Origin: Cardinalis cardinalis
Taxonomy: Eukaryota > Chordata > Aves > Passeriformes > Cardinalidae
DNA: 64,000 nucleotides
Direction: 5' to 3'
NCBI GenBank assembly: GCA_014549065.1
Contig: JACDOX010000021.1
Span: forward strand, 2,907,527-2,971,526
Below the pieces are notes generated by a model, which saw only the letters and a list, made by a program, of their open reading frames with translations, did not search any database and was not told where the DNA came from. The position numbers and the translations under genes were made by a program. Positions 12,097 to 23,100 of the stretch are shown in pieces; the stretch's first letter is position 1; every line of letters begins with the position of its first letter.

Positions 12097-12176
12097 GGAA
12101 CAGGGAATTGGTAGTTCATCTTTGTCCAGTGCTTTGAAATGCACTGGACAAAGATAAACTAACAATTCCCTGTTCC
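12097..12176. repeat. Long inverted repeat, 36-bp arms, 8-nt loop
   Basis: The arm at 12,097-12,132 is the reverse complement of 12,141-12,176 at 34 of 36 positions. The arms are separated by the 8-nt spacer TTTGAAAT. A few further A/T pairs extend the stem outward after one mismatch. RNA from either strand would form a precursor-like hairpin of about 80 nt. No terminal repeats or flanking target-site duplication were obvious. It could be a microRNA-type hairpin, a tiny foldback element or a template-switch mutation. Confidence 0.9.
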
Positions 12177-13235
12177 TTTTTACATTTACAAAAATGTAAA
12201 ATGTTTTTTGGAAGCTGCTTGGTACAATTGCCCATATTCTCCTCAGGGAAACTAAAACAACATTTGCTCNCCACAGCCCTTAGTGGAGCAGTCAAGGAGA
12301 GCTCGCCTCCCTTGTGTCCACAGAAGGCAACTAAATGTCTTTACTGCCAGCTCTGATTGAAGACACTGATTCAAGAACCCAATTTATGGGGAGTCTTGAA
12401 TATGTTTGGTGGATTTCTTCAGCTGATGTACTTTAATGTTTAGTGGGAATCCCACCTTTCTGGAATTATTCCTTATTTGTCATTCTTATTTTCTATTTTT
12501 CACAGTGTTTTCATTTCAACTAATTATTTTTCAAATGTGCACCATGTTTANAGATTTGATTGATTTAAAATTCGTAAAATACTGGATTTAGATTTCTTAG
12601 CATGTAGGGTGCTTAATGCCCTCAGCTGCAGTTTCCTAAAGTAACATAAGTAATTCAAGTACAGCATTGACAATGTTGTGCATTTTACAGAATACAAATA
12701 GGGGGGTTTAAGTTCTTAGATCTCTTGCTGTGAAGTACCAGTAATCCTGTGGTAGTCAACATCTGTGCTGTCTGGATGTAGTTGGTCTTGGGTTTAATTT
12801 TTTTCAGCCAGCAGGGAAAGAATTATTCCTGTGGCAACCAGATCCTGCAGGGTTAATGCTATTTCTTTGAAGTTACCACTGAAATTGCTTGCTACATCCT
12901 TTTCTTGTTGTTTTTCAAAGTGTCTCCTGTTGCANGGATTGTCAGTTTAAAGGAATGCAAAATGGGTTACCAGGATAGGAAAACTCTGCTGTTTTAAAGC
13001 TCTAATCTTACAGATGAGTGTGATACACCGTGCAAATAAGCTGCACTGCACATCACAGCTTCTCACTTTTACAGTTCTTAATAACAGGCAAGTGTAAAAC
13101 CCTTTCCATTTAGAATATAAACCTAATGATATTGTATGTAAATAGCAGTACATTTTTAATCCAAGAGTACCCTTCTGATATCAGTTAATTAGCTNCACAG
13201 TTCTGCTTCATTCATTGAGTTTATTTCACATGGGA

Positions 13236-13485
13236 ATAGTNCAAAAGTGCACCAGGAGAGGTTCCAACTGGACATTAGGAGGCATTTCCCTGCCAAGGGT
13301 GTGGTCAAACACCAGAAGGGAGATGGTTGATGCCCCAAGCTAGTCAGTGTTTTAGAGGCATTTGGACACTGCCCTTAATAACTTGCTTTAACTTTTGCTC
13401 AGNCCTGAATAGGTCAGCCAGCTAAATTAGAAGATCAGTTTAGGTCCATTCCAGCTAAAATACTCTATTCCATACTGCCCTATAC
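13236..13485 (+). mobile_element. CR1 LINE 3' fragment (old)
   Basis: The segment resembles the 3' untranslated end of a CR1 retrotransposon in plus orientation. It starts with a GAGAGGTTCCAACTGGACATTAGGA-type block (shown shortened), continues through a GTGGTCAAACACCAGA block and a GGTTGATGCCCCA block, and ends with GGTCCATTCCAGCTAAAATA followed by TATTCC-like tail repeats. It is 5'-truncated and diverged, as most avian CR1 copies are. Recognition is from memory of the family consensus; no search was run. Confidence 0.65.
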
Positions 13486-16400
13486 CATTATTCCATTCCC
13501 ATAATTACCTAGCTCCACCTACCCTGAAAAATATGAATAGAATAGTAAGCACAGTACCTCGTTTTTTAATAACATCTCTGTTTGCTGTTTTGTTTTTCAA
13601 TGTACCATATTGAAAGCTTTCAAAAAAAAATATACATCAGTGGACAGCTGCTGCATTCTAGGCACCTAATTCTAATAATTCATTACTTTCTNAAAGGAAT
13701 AATTCATCCTTTCAGTAGAGGTGGCTGGCTCATTCATGAGTTGCTCTGCAGACTCCCTCTTATTTTTCACTTGTTAGTCATCTGGAGTGAGCAGATGTTT
13801 TGTACATCCCCCTCTTTTGTCTTTTGACATTTAGATATCTGTGTAAATAAGCATATTTAGGAATCCCCAAAACCTGCCATAGTCAGTAACAGAATTGCCT
13901 ACAGATTTAGGCTCCTCTGTCACTTGCCTGTTTTGGACAACTTTTCCCATAATCCTACACCCCTTTCCATTCTTTTCAGCATTTCTTCTTATCATATCTT
14001 TGAATATCAAAGGTCTTTTTAAAATGCTGACCTTAATTATCAAAAGTGATCTTTAATTTCCTATGCTTCAGCTTTTAAGTGCCCAAATAAAGAATGAATC
14101 TTGATGAGCTGGCTTTTTTCCCTTGAAGCCTGTTAGATTCCCTGCTAAAGACTGAGATACCACAAAATCCCTTGGTGCTTTGAGCAATTTCAGTCAGTGA
14201 ATATTGAAGTGAAAGTGAGATCCTAGAACTCCATCACAAGTACAAATTGAATGAAAGAGAACAGACACAAAAGATACAGAGCTTTGAATTTACATGTACA
14301 TTAGAAAATGTCTTATTGCTTTTTTTTTCGCCCTCTGGCCAAGTTCTATTTGCAGGCTGAAATAAAGCAAAATCAATGCCATGTGCAAAAACTTAAATGG
14401 CAGCTTTTGAAAAATTGTCCCATTAACCTGATGAGTTTCTAATTACAGTAAGATATAAGAGNTTTTTTCCTCATGCTATGTAGGATTTTGTCCTAACAGG
14501 TTTTTTTAAAAGCTACCCTGCTGTTAAAATAATTTAACTGCAGTGTTTGAGTATAATTTGTCCTATATTTCTTTTGCTTTCTCTGAGGAGTTACATAACT
14601 TTTTCCTTTCTAATGAGGTTTCCTAAATATAAATTGTGATGTTATATTATGCACCTCCTTTGGCTGCAAACCAATTAATTTGAAGTGGTTCAAGGCCAAA
14701 GAGAAGTTTAGGATCACATTCTAGCATTCNTGGTGAAAGGTTTGTTTATGCACCTTTTTTTTTAAAAAAAAATAAATGGCTTAGTGGTTAAGTCCAGCTT
14801 CTGCTGGAATTGATCTTATCCTTTAAATTCATGTAATACTCTAAATTAATAGAGGATTGTTTTGAACTACATGACCTTGTGTTACTTAGATGCTGTTTGA
14901 AATCCATTTGTATAATAGCCAAAACGTTNTTTTGCTTCTCTGAATCAGGTAACTTTAGCCATTTAAATGACTGTTTAAATCATAAGCAGGATTAACCTGG
15001 GAAGAGATCAGTCAAAGATCAACCTCACTTTACCCCTAAAGCTGTGCTTCCTTGTGTTTAAGCACATCCCATCACTGCTGTCTCTGCAGATCCCAGTGCC
15101 AGACAGAGCTTTGCCTCCTCCTCACAGGACTGTCCCTTCTGTGCCCCAGCTTAGCCAAGTGGTGGGGCTGATGTCTGGGAGTATCAGGAGGCCTGGAGAA
15201 CAAAGCATCTCCCTGTACTGATTCTCCCCTACCCAGAGCTGTCATCCCCCTGCTGTATTTTGGCACTTCNCCTCACCAGGAGACGAACCTGCAGGCCTAC
15301 AGATGGTGTGAGGAGGCACAGGACATAATCTGCCTTGCAGCACAATTTATCCCTTCTGCTGCACCTGCAAGCTCAGAGCTCTGATTCTCAGAGCAACCCT
15401 GCTGCCTTTTACTGCCCTGTATTTCATGTGGGTGTATCACTGATGGTTTTGTCACCATTTGAGAAATACTGCTCTTGAGAATCTGAGTGCTTAGAACTTG
15501 TTCTGTCTCAGCATTATTNCAATGTGTGGACTACATTCTTTCTGAAAAATCTTATTTAGACAGCTATGTATGAATTCAGTATGATTAGCCTAAGGGTGCC
15601 AGACTTGAAAAACGGTTTGGTGTTTTAAAGAATTTCACAGCTTTACAGTGACCATTTCTCAGTTTTCCCCAAAGAAGAATTCAAACCCATCCTTTTCAGT
15701 AATTTTGGAAATAACAGATGTGCATTCTTCAGTAACAATACTTTCATTTTCATTTGACAGTTCTACGAATCTGACAGTAAGTGAAAACCACTCTTTTTCA
15801 TCTTGCTATTTTCTGTCACAAAGGTATCACTTCTGTTCATGCACAGGTTCACTAGTCATTTATCCATTACCCATTTCAGTATGAATGCCATAATTCTAGA
15901 GTTGTTCACAATAAGCCTCTCACATATGGAAATCCAAGCATAAAATCCTAGAGAAAAAAGTTAAGTTTTAGGTTCCCTGCTCCCCCAGTGTGGATTTGCT
16001 GGGCAGAGGGAGGGACAAAGGGGCTGTATAACCTGAGCCCTGCCTGCTGAGGTGAACTCCTGGCTGCATCATGTGCTGGTAGCCATGCAGCTGGCTCTGG
16101 CTGCATTTCCTGCACCTCCTTTGGTACATCACTTCATCCAAGTTTCCCTATCGCTGCCCAAGAGTTCAATATANTTTCTGAAGTATATTAGCTTCCTAAA
16201 ATAGATTGGTGGGAATGCTCTTTAGTATTTGTAAGTAGCCTCAGANACCAAAGGGACTGGATGCTTTAGGGGAAAAAACTGCTGGGACACCTGACAAACA
16301 GCAATAGGTAGTGCTGCTCTCCTTCAGCAGAGTTTGTTCCCTTTCATGAATGCTTATGTTGCACAAGCAATTGCAGCATTTCACTGCATCAGCACTGTTC

Positions 16401-18799
16401 CTAATCCTGATTTGGAAACATCAACTGTTAGCTTGACAAAGCGTGACACATGGCACGTTGAAGTGTTTTCAGCTGCACTCACACAACAAATTGTGATGGC
16501 TCCAGAAGAGCCATTTCAATGATTGTGTCAGTAAACTACANCCCACAAAGAAAAAGACATGTGGCCAACCTGAATAAAGCATCATCAAATCACAAATAAT
16601 AGATTAATTGTCACAATTTCAGCCTCGTTTTTAGAAAAACTATTCTGCAAGGAAAAAAAGTCCTGTAATTTCTAGATGAATCAGAAGTCCAGCCCTATGG
16701 AACGTAGCAGTTTACAACATTTCCTTAATTTCCATATGTAGTGACTGTGTGACTTTATTCTTCATGTTTGTGCTTCAAAATGAGGGATTGGGAAGCGGTG
16801 AAAATGTAGGCTGTCCCATGCAATTGCTCTTTCTCCAGCTTTTGTGAGACATGGGCCTATTCTTATTTGAAAAAGACTTCTGTATCTTCTCCTAGACCAA
16901 GTGCCAGAAAGCACAAGCTCCACATTACTTACTTTTTTCTANTTCCTCTGGTAGTTGCTTCATTGGGAAGTGCTACACCTGCTTGATGGTGAAGTGCAAA
17001 TTTTCAGCTTTCATAGTGAGGCTGATGGCACCCAGGGGGAATTCTAACCTCACTGAGACCATTAAGGTTTCAGAGTAAGTAAATCAGGGTGCAATCTGAC
17101 CTAATGAGAGTAGCCCCTAGGTCATCAATTCTGTGAGTGGGCTGCTTTTCCTGTTGCCCACATACCCACGGGAGCTGCAATGTTTCCTCAGAGATAACTA
17201 ACACGAGATAAGGATTGCTGGCCACGACACTTCAGTGGCTCAGCAAGGATGTGGCTTGTTTGTTAAACACCTGGAACCTGAGATACTTTCTAGAAGATAG
17301 AGGACAGTTTCTTCCCCAAATTTAAAACCCCCTGAACAACCACAGCAAAATGACCCACAGCAGGAGCCCTGGAGAAAAGAAGTGTGCTGGTTTTGACAAA
17401 TCAATTTATTTTCAAATAATGTCTATGCTAATATACACCTTTTTGCCTTGTTAAGGCAGCAAATTCTGACTAGGAAGCTTTTATAACTAAGTTACTTCAT
17501 TTNTTCTTCTAAAACCATCAGTAGCAAGGTAGAGTTGGCGATTTGATATCAGAAATTAAAGCCTTTTAATGGCTCATTTTACACAGCTGGCAAATAAAAA
17601 CAGTTATTAGTCACAGATTTTTTTTTGTGTGCATGCACATGCACTAAAAACACAGAGCTTTTCTTCTTTTACCTCACAGTAATGGGGTGACGTGCACTTA
17701 AAATGAAAACTGTGTAAGCCACTGAGTGAGTGTAAGCATGAGTGACANCAAGTGTAGTGTTCAGCTGCTTAACAAAAAGATTTTTTCAGAAAGACTAGAA
17801 AACCAGGTAAGACCCAAAGCAGATACCATTAAAGAAATGCACAGTGGCAAAGAGAATAACTCACTCTGTAAACAGGCCATCCAAATTTCTCCTTTTCTCT
17901 ACAACTGACACTAAAACAGAGTAACCTGTGCACATGNTCACATAACTACAAAAAATACCTCACCAGCAACTGGGGAATTTAAATCCATTCATCTTAATCC
18001 AATACTGATGCTTCTTCAGGCACACACTTAATACACAATTGCCCTAAGCTTTTGACGATCTTCAGCCAATAGGGCTCAAATATAAAATCAAAAACCTGGA
18101 GATGAAAGAACCTAGTCAGTCAATTTGNTAAACCATTTGCGGTGTTATTTGGGCTCCCTGCAGTATACTGTCAAATACACTTCTGATCATCACTTGGACT
18201 TTTGATGTCATCTGGATTCTGAATGACTTTGCTTCACATACAAATGAATGGATTACACTCATCCNTCTGTGGGTTATTAATCTATTCTGTTCAAGAACAC
18301 TTGTAAGACAAGGGCTTTGACAAAATTAAATAAATCAAGTGTTTCTTGTTTTCTGAGAAACCCCTTCATTTCCACTCACAGGTGNACTTTTCTATATAAA
18401 ATGAAACCCCTTTTCTTCTACTTAACACACGCAAGTATGATTTATGAAACGCTACTCAGGTAAGACAAGCTTATTTTACACTTTATTTACTCAGGACAGA
18501 ACGCTGATGGGAGACATAAATGAGATAGACAGGATGATCCATAGCTGGAGACACGACTTGCTTTGTGCCACAGCCAGAAAGGGCCTTTAGCATCACAGAC
18601 CATTGATCTCAGGGAAACGGGATGCGTGTTGGATTGAGCAACTGGAACAAACCGCGCCGAGAGGCTGCTCATGCTGGCATCTGCGAGAAGAGGTTGGTTG
18701 GTTTTGAAACACGAAACTGGCTCTAGGCTGAGCACCTGCCTGCCTCTCCTCTCTCAGAGCTGCCCACCATCCCAGGCACTTGTTGCACCGCCCGCAGCG

Positions 18800-19790
18800 C
18801 TTTCCCTGCGCCGGCTGGGCAGCAATGCACCTGCAAGACGACAAGAGGAGCACGCTGGCTGCCTTGGGTTATAGGAGACAGCGCAGTGAATACGAATCAC
18901 TCTGGGTTTTTTCCGCCCCGAGCCAGCCGAGCTGTAAGATGTCCTCTGTCTCCCGGCTGCCAGGCTCCGCAGTGCCTTTGCCCGGGAGTGACGCGAGGCC
19001 GGGCCCGGGGCTCGCATCCCCCGCTTGGCAGAGCGGGCACGGGCCGGGCTCGCACCGTGCAGACCGCACACCGTCCCTTCCCCTTCCCCTTCCCCTTCTC
19101 CTTCCCCTTCCCCGCAGGAATGGCCGGAGGGAGCGGAGCCGGCGGAGCGGAGGTCGCCTCCCTCAGCGGCCGGGGCCGCTCGCCCCCCTCAGGGGCCGCC
19201 GCCGCCTCATTTAGCGCAGCTCCCCCGCCCCGACCACCGCTGCCGCCCCGGCCGGGGCTCTCCGCGCCGGGCCCCAGCAGTGCCGAGCGGGGCAGGGCGG
19301 CGGCTCCCGGTTCCCAGCCCTGCTAGCGCAGGGCCCGGCGCGGCCCCGCCCGGGGAGGGGCGGCCGGGGGGGCCGGGCGGGACGCGCCGCCCCCTCCACC
19401 TGCTGCCGCTGCGCCATCGCCGGCTGGGGGAGCCGCCGCCCGCTCGTCCCCGCGGGCCCCTTTGTGCTGCTGCTGCCGCCGCTGCTGCTCCGGAGCTGCC
19501 TCAGCCAGGCGGCGGCTGCGTCACGGCCCCGGCGCTGCGGCCGCCCCGAGCCACCCGCGGAGCGAGAGCCGCGCCTCGCCCCCCGCTCCGCCATCGCTGC
19601 GCCCCGAGCCAGGGCCGGCAGCCGGCGGTGAGTGCCGGGGAAGGGGGCCCGGGCAGCGCCGGGCATGGGGACGGGGATGGGGCTCNGAGCCCTCCGCACG
19701 CCGCGGGCTGCGGGCGGTGCCGGCCCGGGCCGCGCCGGCGGCATCGCTCGCCCCGGGCTGACGCGTCGGGGATTTGGGTGCTGCTTTGTG
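18800..19790 (+). promoter_or_regulatory. CpG island and promoter region of NSG1
   Basis: A sharp rise in GC and CpG content, densest from about 18,950 to 19,770, over the presumed transcription start of NSG1. It contains several GC boxes (CCCGCCC/GGGGCGG type, about 19,340-19,375), a CRE-like TGCGTCAC at 19,517-19,524, a 40-base pure pyrimidine tract at 19,074-19,113, and CTG/CCG triplets at 19,465-19,491. No TATA box was seen, as is usual for CpG-island promoters. Open frames of up to 263 codons cross the island but reflect its low stop-codon density. Confidence 0.8.
19300..19627 (+). other. NSG1: NSG1 exon 1, non-coding (5' boundary approximate)
   Basis: A strong splice donor, GCCGGCG|GTGAGT, lies at 19,627/19,628 inside the CpG island. 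The next plausible acceptor is 380 bases downstream, directly before the start-codon exon. This makes the sequence ending at 19,627 the untranslated first exon. Its 5' end cannot be seen; 19,300 is only a rough guess. Confidence 0.6.
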
Positions 19791-20008
19791 TGCGTGGTGC
19801 GTTCGGGTTTTGTTAATTTTGATAGTAGATGCTCTGGTCGTCGTTCGTACTTCCCAGAACGCCAGTAGCTAACCGAGTCATAGCTACCAACACGGTTTTT
19901 TTTTATTTTAATTTTTTTCCGGAAGGTATTTCGCGTTCCCCGAGGGCTGGGAAAAGGTCTGGTTTCTGATATTTTGCATTTCTTTGCGTGTATGCCTGTG
20001 TGTGCCAG
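19628..20008 (+). other. NSG1: NSG1 intron 1
   Basis: A short intron of about 380 bases, from donor GTGAGT at 19,628 to the CAGCAG acceptor. The 5' part belongs to the CpG island and the 3' part is T-rich (19,890-19,920). Confidence 0.6.
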
Positions 20009-20011
20009 CAG
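20005..20011 (+). promoter_or_regulatory. Tandem (NAGNAG) splice acceptor before the NSG1 start codon
   Basis: CCAGCAG offers two AG acceptors three bases apart, at 20,008 and 20,011. Both lie in the 5' UTR, so the choice would change only three untranslated bases. Confidence 0.6.
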
Positions 20012-20034
20012 AAAAATCCCTCTATCCTGGAAGA

Positions 20035-20163
20035 ATGGTGAAACTGGGGAATAATTTCAGCGAGAAGAGCACAAAGCAGCCCCTTTTGGAGGATGGATTT
20101 GACACCATCCCCCTGATCACACCCCTGGATGTCAATCAGCTCCAGTTCCCACCTCCTGATAAG
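20035..20163 (+). CDS. NSG1: NSG1 coding exon 1 (residues 1-43)
   Basis: Begins with ATG 25-26 bases after a tandem CAGCAG acceptor (20,006-20,011). It encodes MVKLGNNF through LQFPPPDK and ends in AAG|GTACAG. The segment carries the acidic QPLLEDGFDTIPL motif, which resembles an acidic/dileucine endosomal sorting signal. It is exactly 43 codons, phase 0. Confidence 0.97.
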
Positions 20164-23100
20164 GTACAGTAGGCTTTAGTTTCCACCCTGGAGAATCACA
20201 CCCAAATCTCTGGCAAACAACAAAAGGATAGGTTAAGGGTAAAGAGCAGCTTAGGAATGACAAGAAATAAGGGGTGTTTCAAGGCATGCTAGTTACCTCT
20301 GGGGAAAAACCCCACCAGCTAGGCTCCTGAAAATCCATTAATGGTGATTTGCATTAAAAATCAGTGTGAAATGTTAGCAATAAGCANGTAGAGATTTTAG
20401 TGCTGCTATATGAAATATATGCTATACAATTGAAAGCTTCTCTATACTGTATTGTCATAACCCTTCCTATTCTGTATCTTTTTTCCTGGAATCTGGAAGG
20501 TCCTGTGTATTCTCTGTGGATAATACAAATTTTCTCTGTCTAGAAAATGCCCCCCTGATGGGGGAATAGAGCCCTGCCTTATTTCTCTGTGAGGTGGGCA
20601 TGGGCATACTAGCAACAGAGAGCACTTCCATTTTCCTTCTGTGCTTCAGTAAGAAACTAATGCTAACCCCAGACAGGCTGAAGTAATGAGATGAGAACAG
20701 GCCACTGAGTTTTCTCCTTGGCAATTTATTTTGTTCAAAAACCTCCAAATAGGTGATTCAGATATCCTCTGTAGCTGGAAGGGGGTAGTCCAGTGAGCNG
20801 CTTACAGGCTGGAAGGGAAATGTGCTTCCTGCATTGCTCATTAAATGCCTTGATTATTAGGGATTTAATTTTAAACATTTAGAAAGGTGATGTGATAGCC
20901 TGTAAATATGTTTATTGTTCTCACAATAAAGAATTCAGTAAGTGCTACTACACGAAGCTCAAAGGAGTAGGATTTTTTCAGGGTTTTCAGTATCCTGTTT
21001 TAATGGGATTCTTACTTGTGACTTCCCACATGCATCTGCTAATAAAAAGCTTTGTGGTCTTCATACAGTTTTTATTTTGACCTTGTGTCTTCCACAAGCT
21101 GAATTCTACTTCTAGATAAACTCATAGCTACACATTCCTCAAACCTCAAAAAAATTCACATAATCTGAACTTAGGGTAAAGAGTTTTAGCTTGTAAAATT
21201 TTCCTTGGTGAGTGTTGCTTGTAGGCAATACAAATAAATGTGTGACCTCCATTTTAATTGCTATCAACAGCATTCTGTGTTGTGTGTGGTGACCAGTTGG
21301 CAGGCATAAATGCAATAAGCCATAACAGCTGTTCAGGAGCCTGAGGGTCCATTTTATGCCCTCAGTTACATGGGTGTAAATCTTGTAACTGAGGACAAAA
21401 TCACACCCTAAGGCTTTAGAACAAGCTAAGTCTTACCGTGTCTGATACATCTGCCAACTGGTGACTGGATAGAACCGATTACCAGGGACCAGTGACCAAA
21501 GGGATTTGTTCTGTTCCTGCACTGCTAAGCAGAAGTCTGAATGAGGGATTTGCATGGTAATAGTTTAAACCAGAGCAGAGCCTCTGTTGTGAGCCCAGGG
21601 GGGCTCTGTGCCAGCCTGTTTGCTCCTACTAGAATGGGCAGAACTCCTCCCACCTGGATGGCATTTGCCTTGAATGAAAGCAAACGTCCAGCTAAGCTAG
21701 AAACTTAAATAAAGGAATATTTGATTGGTTCTTCTACTCGCCACTGTCCAATTGTATATTAGCTTTCTTTCCTTTGGCAGACATAGAGGGGGAAAATTAA
21801 ATTTATTGGTCCTGCTGGTGTCCTTCTGTAACTGGTTAGTCATGTCAGTGTCTCTTTACTGGTTGTTAGAGACTCTGGCAGAGCAACTGACATGAAAAAA
21901 AGAAACTGTATTAAGAAAAGATTGACACACAGATCAAATTCTGAAGTATGCAGACACTCATGTATAATGAATAGAAGTACATTCTTCATATGTCTATGCT
22001 TTTTATCCACCTGCAAGGCTCCAGCATGGCAGTGAAGCATAACTTCTTGAACAGTAGAGACTACAGTGCTAAGGATTTGATGATTTTGACAGTTTCTAAA
22101 TTAAAGGGATGAAGTGATTTAAATTCATATTTAGATATGTTAAACAAAAGAAGACATTACATAACCAAGCAGTTAGAACTGTACATTCAGTGTCAGCTGA
22201 ATGTGATTTGAGTTGCCTGAGATTATGTAACATAAAGGGGGGAGGAAGGGAACTAAGATGTTAAAAAGCATTCCAGAAATCATCAGGTGGTTAACTTCCA
22301 TGATGCTGTTGGGCAGCTGTAAAGTTAAATAGGTAATAACCAGTATCTTACTAGTTATACCTGAAAATAGATAAGAAGATTTTAAACCTATGTCCTGAAC
22401 AGGTATGTCTAATACTGTGAAAGTGTCTAATAAACTTTTAGTACTCAGTCTAGGTACAGTTCCACATTCCAGATACCACTCAGGGCAGTGAGAAGAANGG
22501 AGCCCAAGGCTTGTCATTTCAATGTCTGGCTACCTGAAGTGTAATTTCAGAAAGATGAAGACTGTTTACAAGGGGATGTAGTGACAGGACAAGGGGAGAT
22601 GGCTTTAAACAGAGAGAAGGTTCAGTGTGAGGGTGCTGAGGCCCTGGCACAGGGCCCAGAGCAGCTGAGGATGCCCCATCCCTGGAGGTGTTCAGGGCCA
22701 GGTTGGATGGAGCTCTGAGCAGCCTGGTCTAGTGGAAGGGGTCCCTACCTTGGGGCATGGCGTTGCAACAAGATAATCTTCAAGGTCCCTTCCAACCCAG
22801 GCCTTTCTGTGATTAATGTATTTGCTATTAANACTGTGGGCTGTGCTAAAGATAGAATTTGATTTTCAGAAGTCTAAAAGAGTAGATACTTATTCCTTGA
22901 AAAAACAGGAAATTGAGCAAATTGTAATAGCACCATCACTACAATAAACTGTACCCTAGCTTGAGANTAATACTTGGAAAAAGTTCCTGAAAAATGCAGA
23001 AGACAAAAATGAGGCAAATAGGTTAGGTATGTGAAAATTTTGTATGATTAGAATGCCTAGGAGAACATTAGAGATACGACTGACGTCGTGAGTATTTTGG

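Larger units (their letters stand above)
9425..18770. other. Intergenic DNA upstream of NSG1
   Basis: About 9.3 kb with no coding exon that I can support. Contents are an (AAT)n microsatellite at 9,957-9,982, a long inverted repeat at 12,097-12,176, an old CR1 fragment at about 13,236-13,485, and scattered homopolymer runs (for example T then A at about 14,755-14,775). Open frames are below 85 codons and lack coding character. Confidence 0.6.

Noticed and set aside
19025..19816. A 263-codon plus-strand open frame (and overlapping frames on both strands) across the CpG island
   Set aside because: Low stop-codon density is expected in GC-rich promoter sequence. Several frames on both strands are open together, the translation is Pro/Ala/Arg-rich low complexity, and it runs through the NSG1 exon 1 donor.
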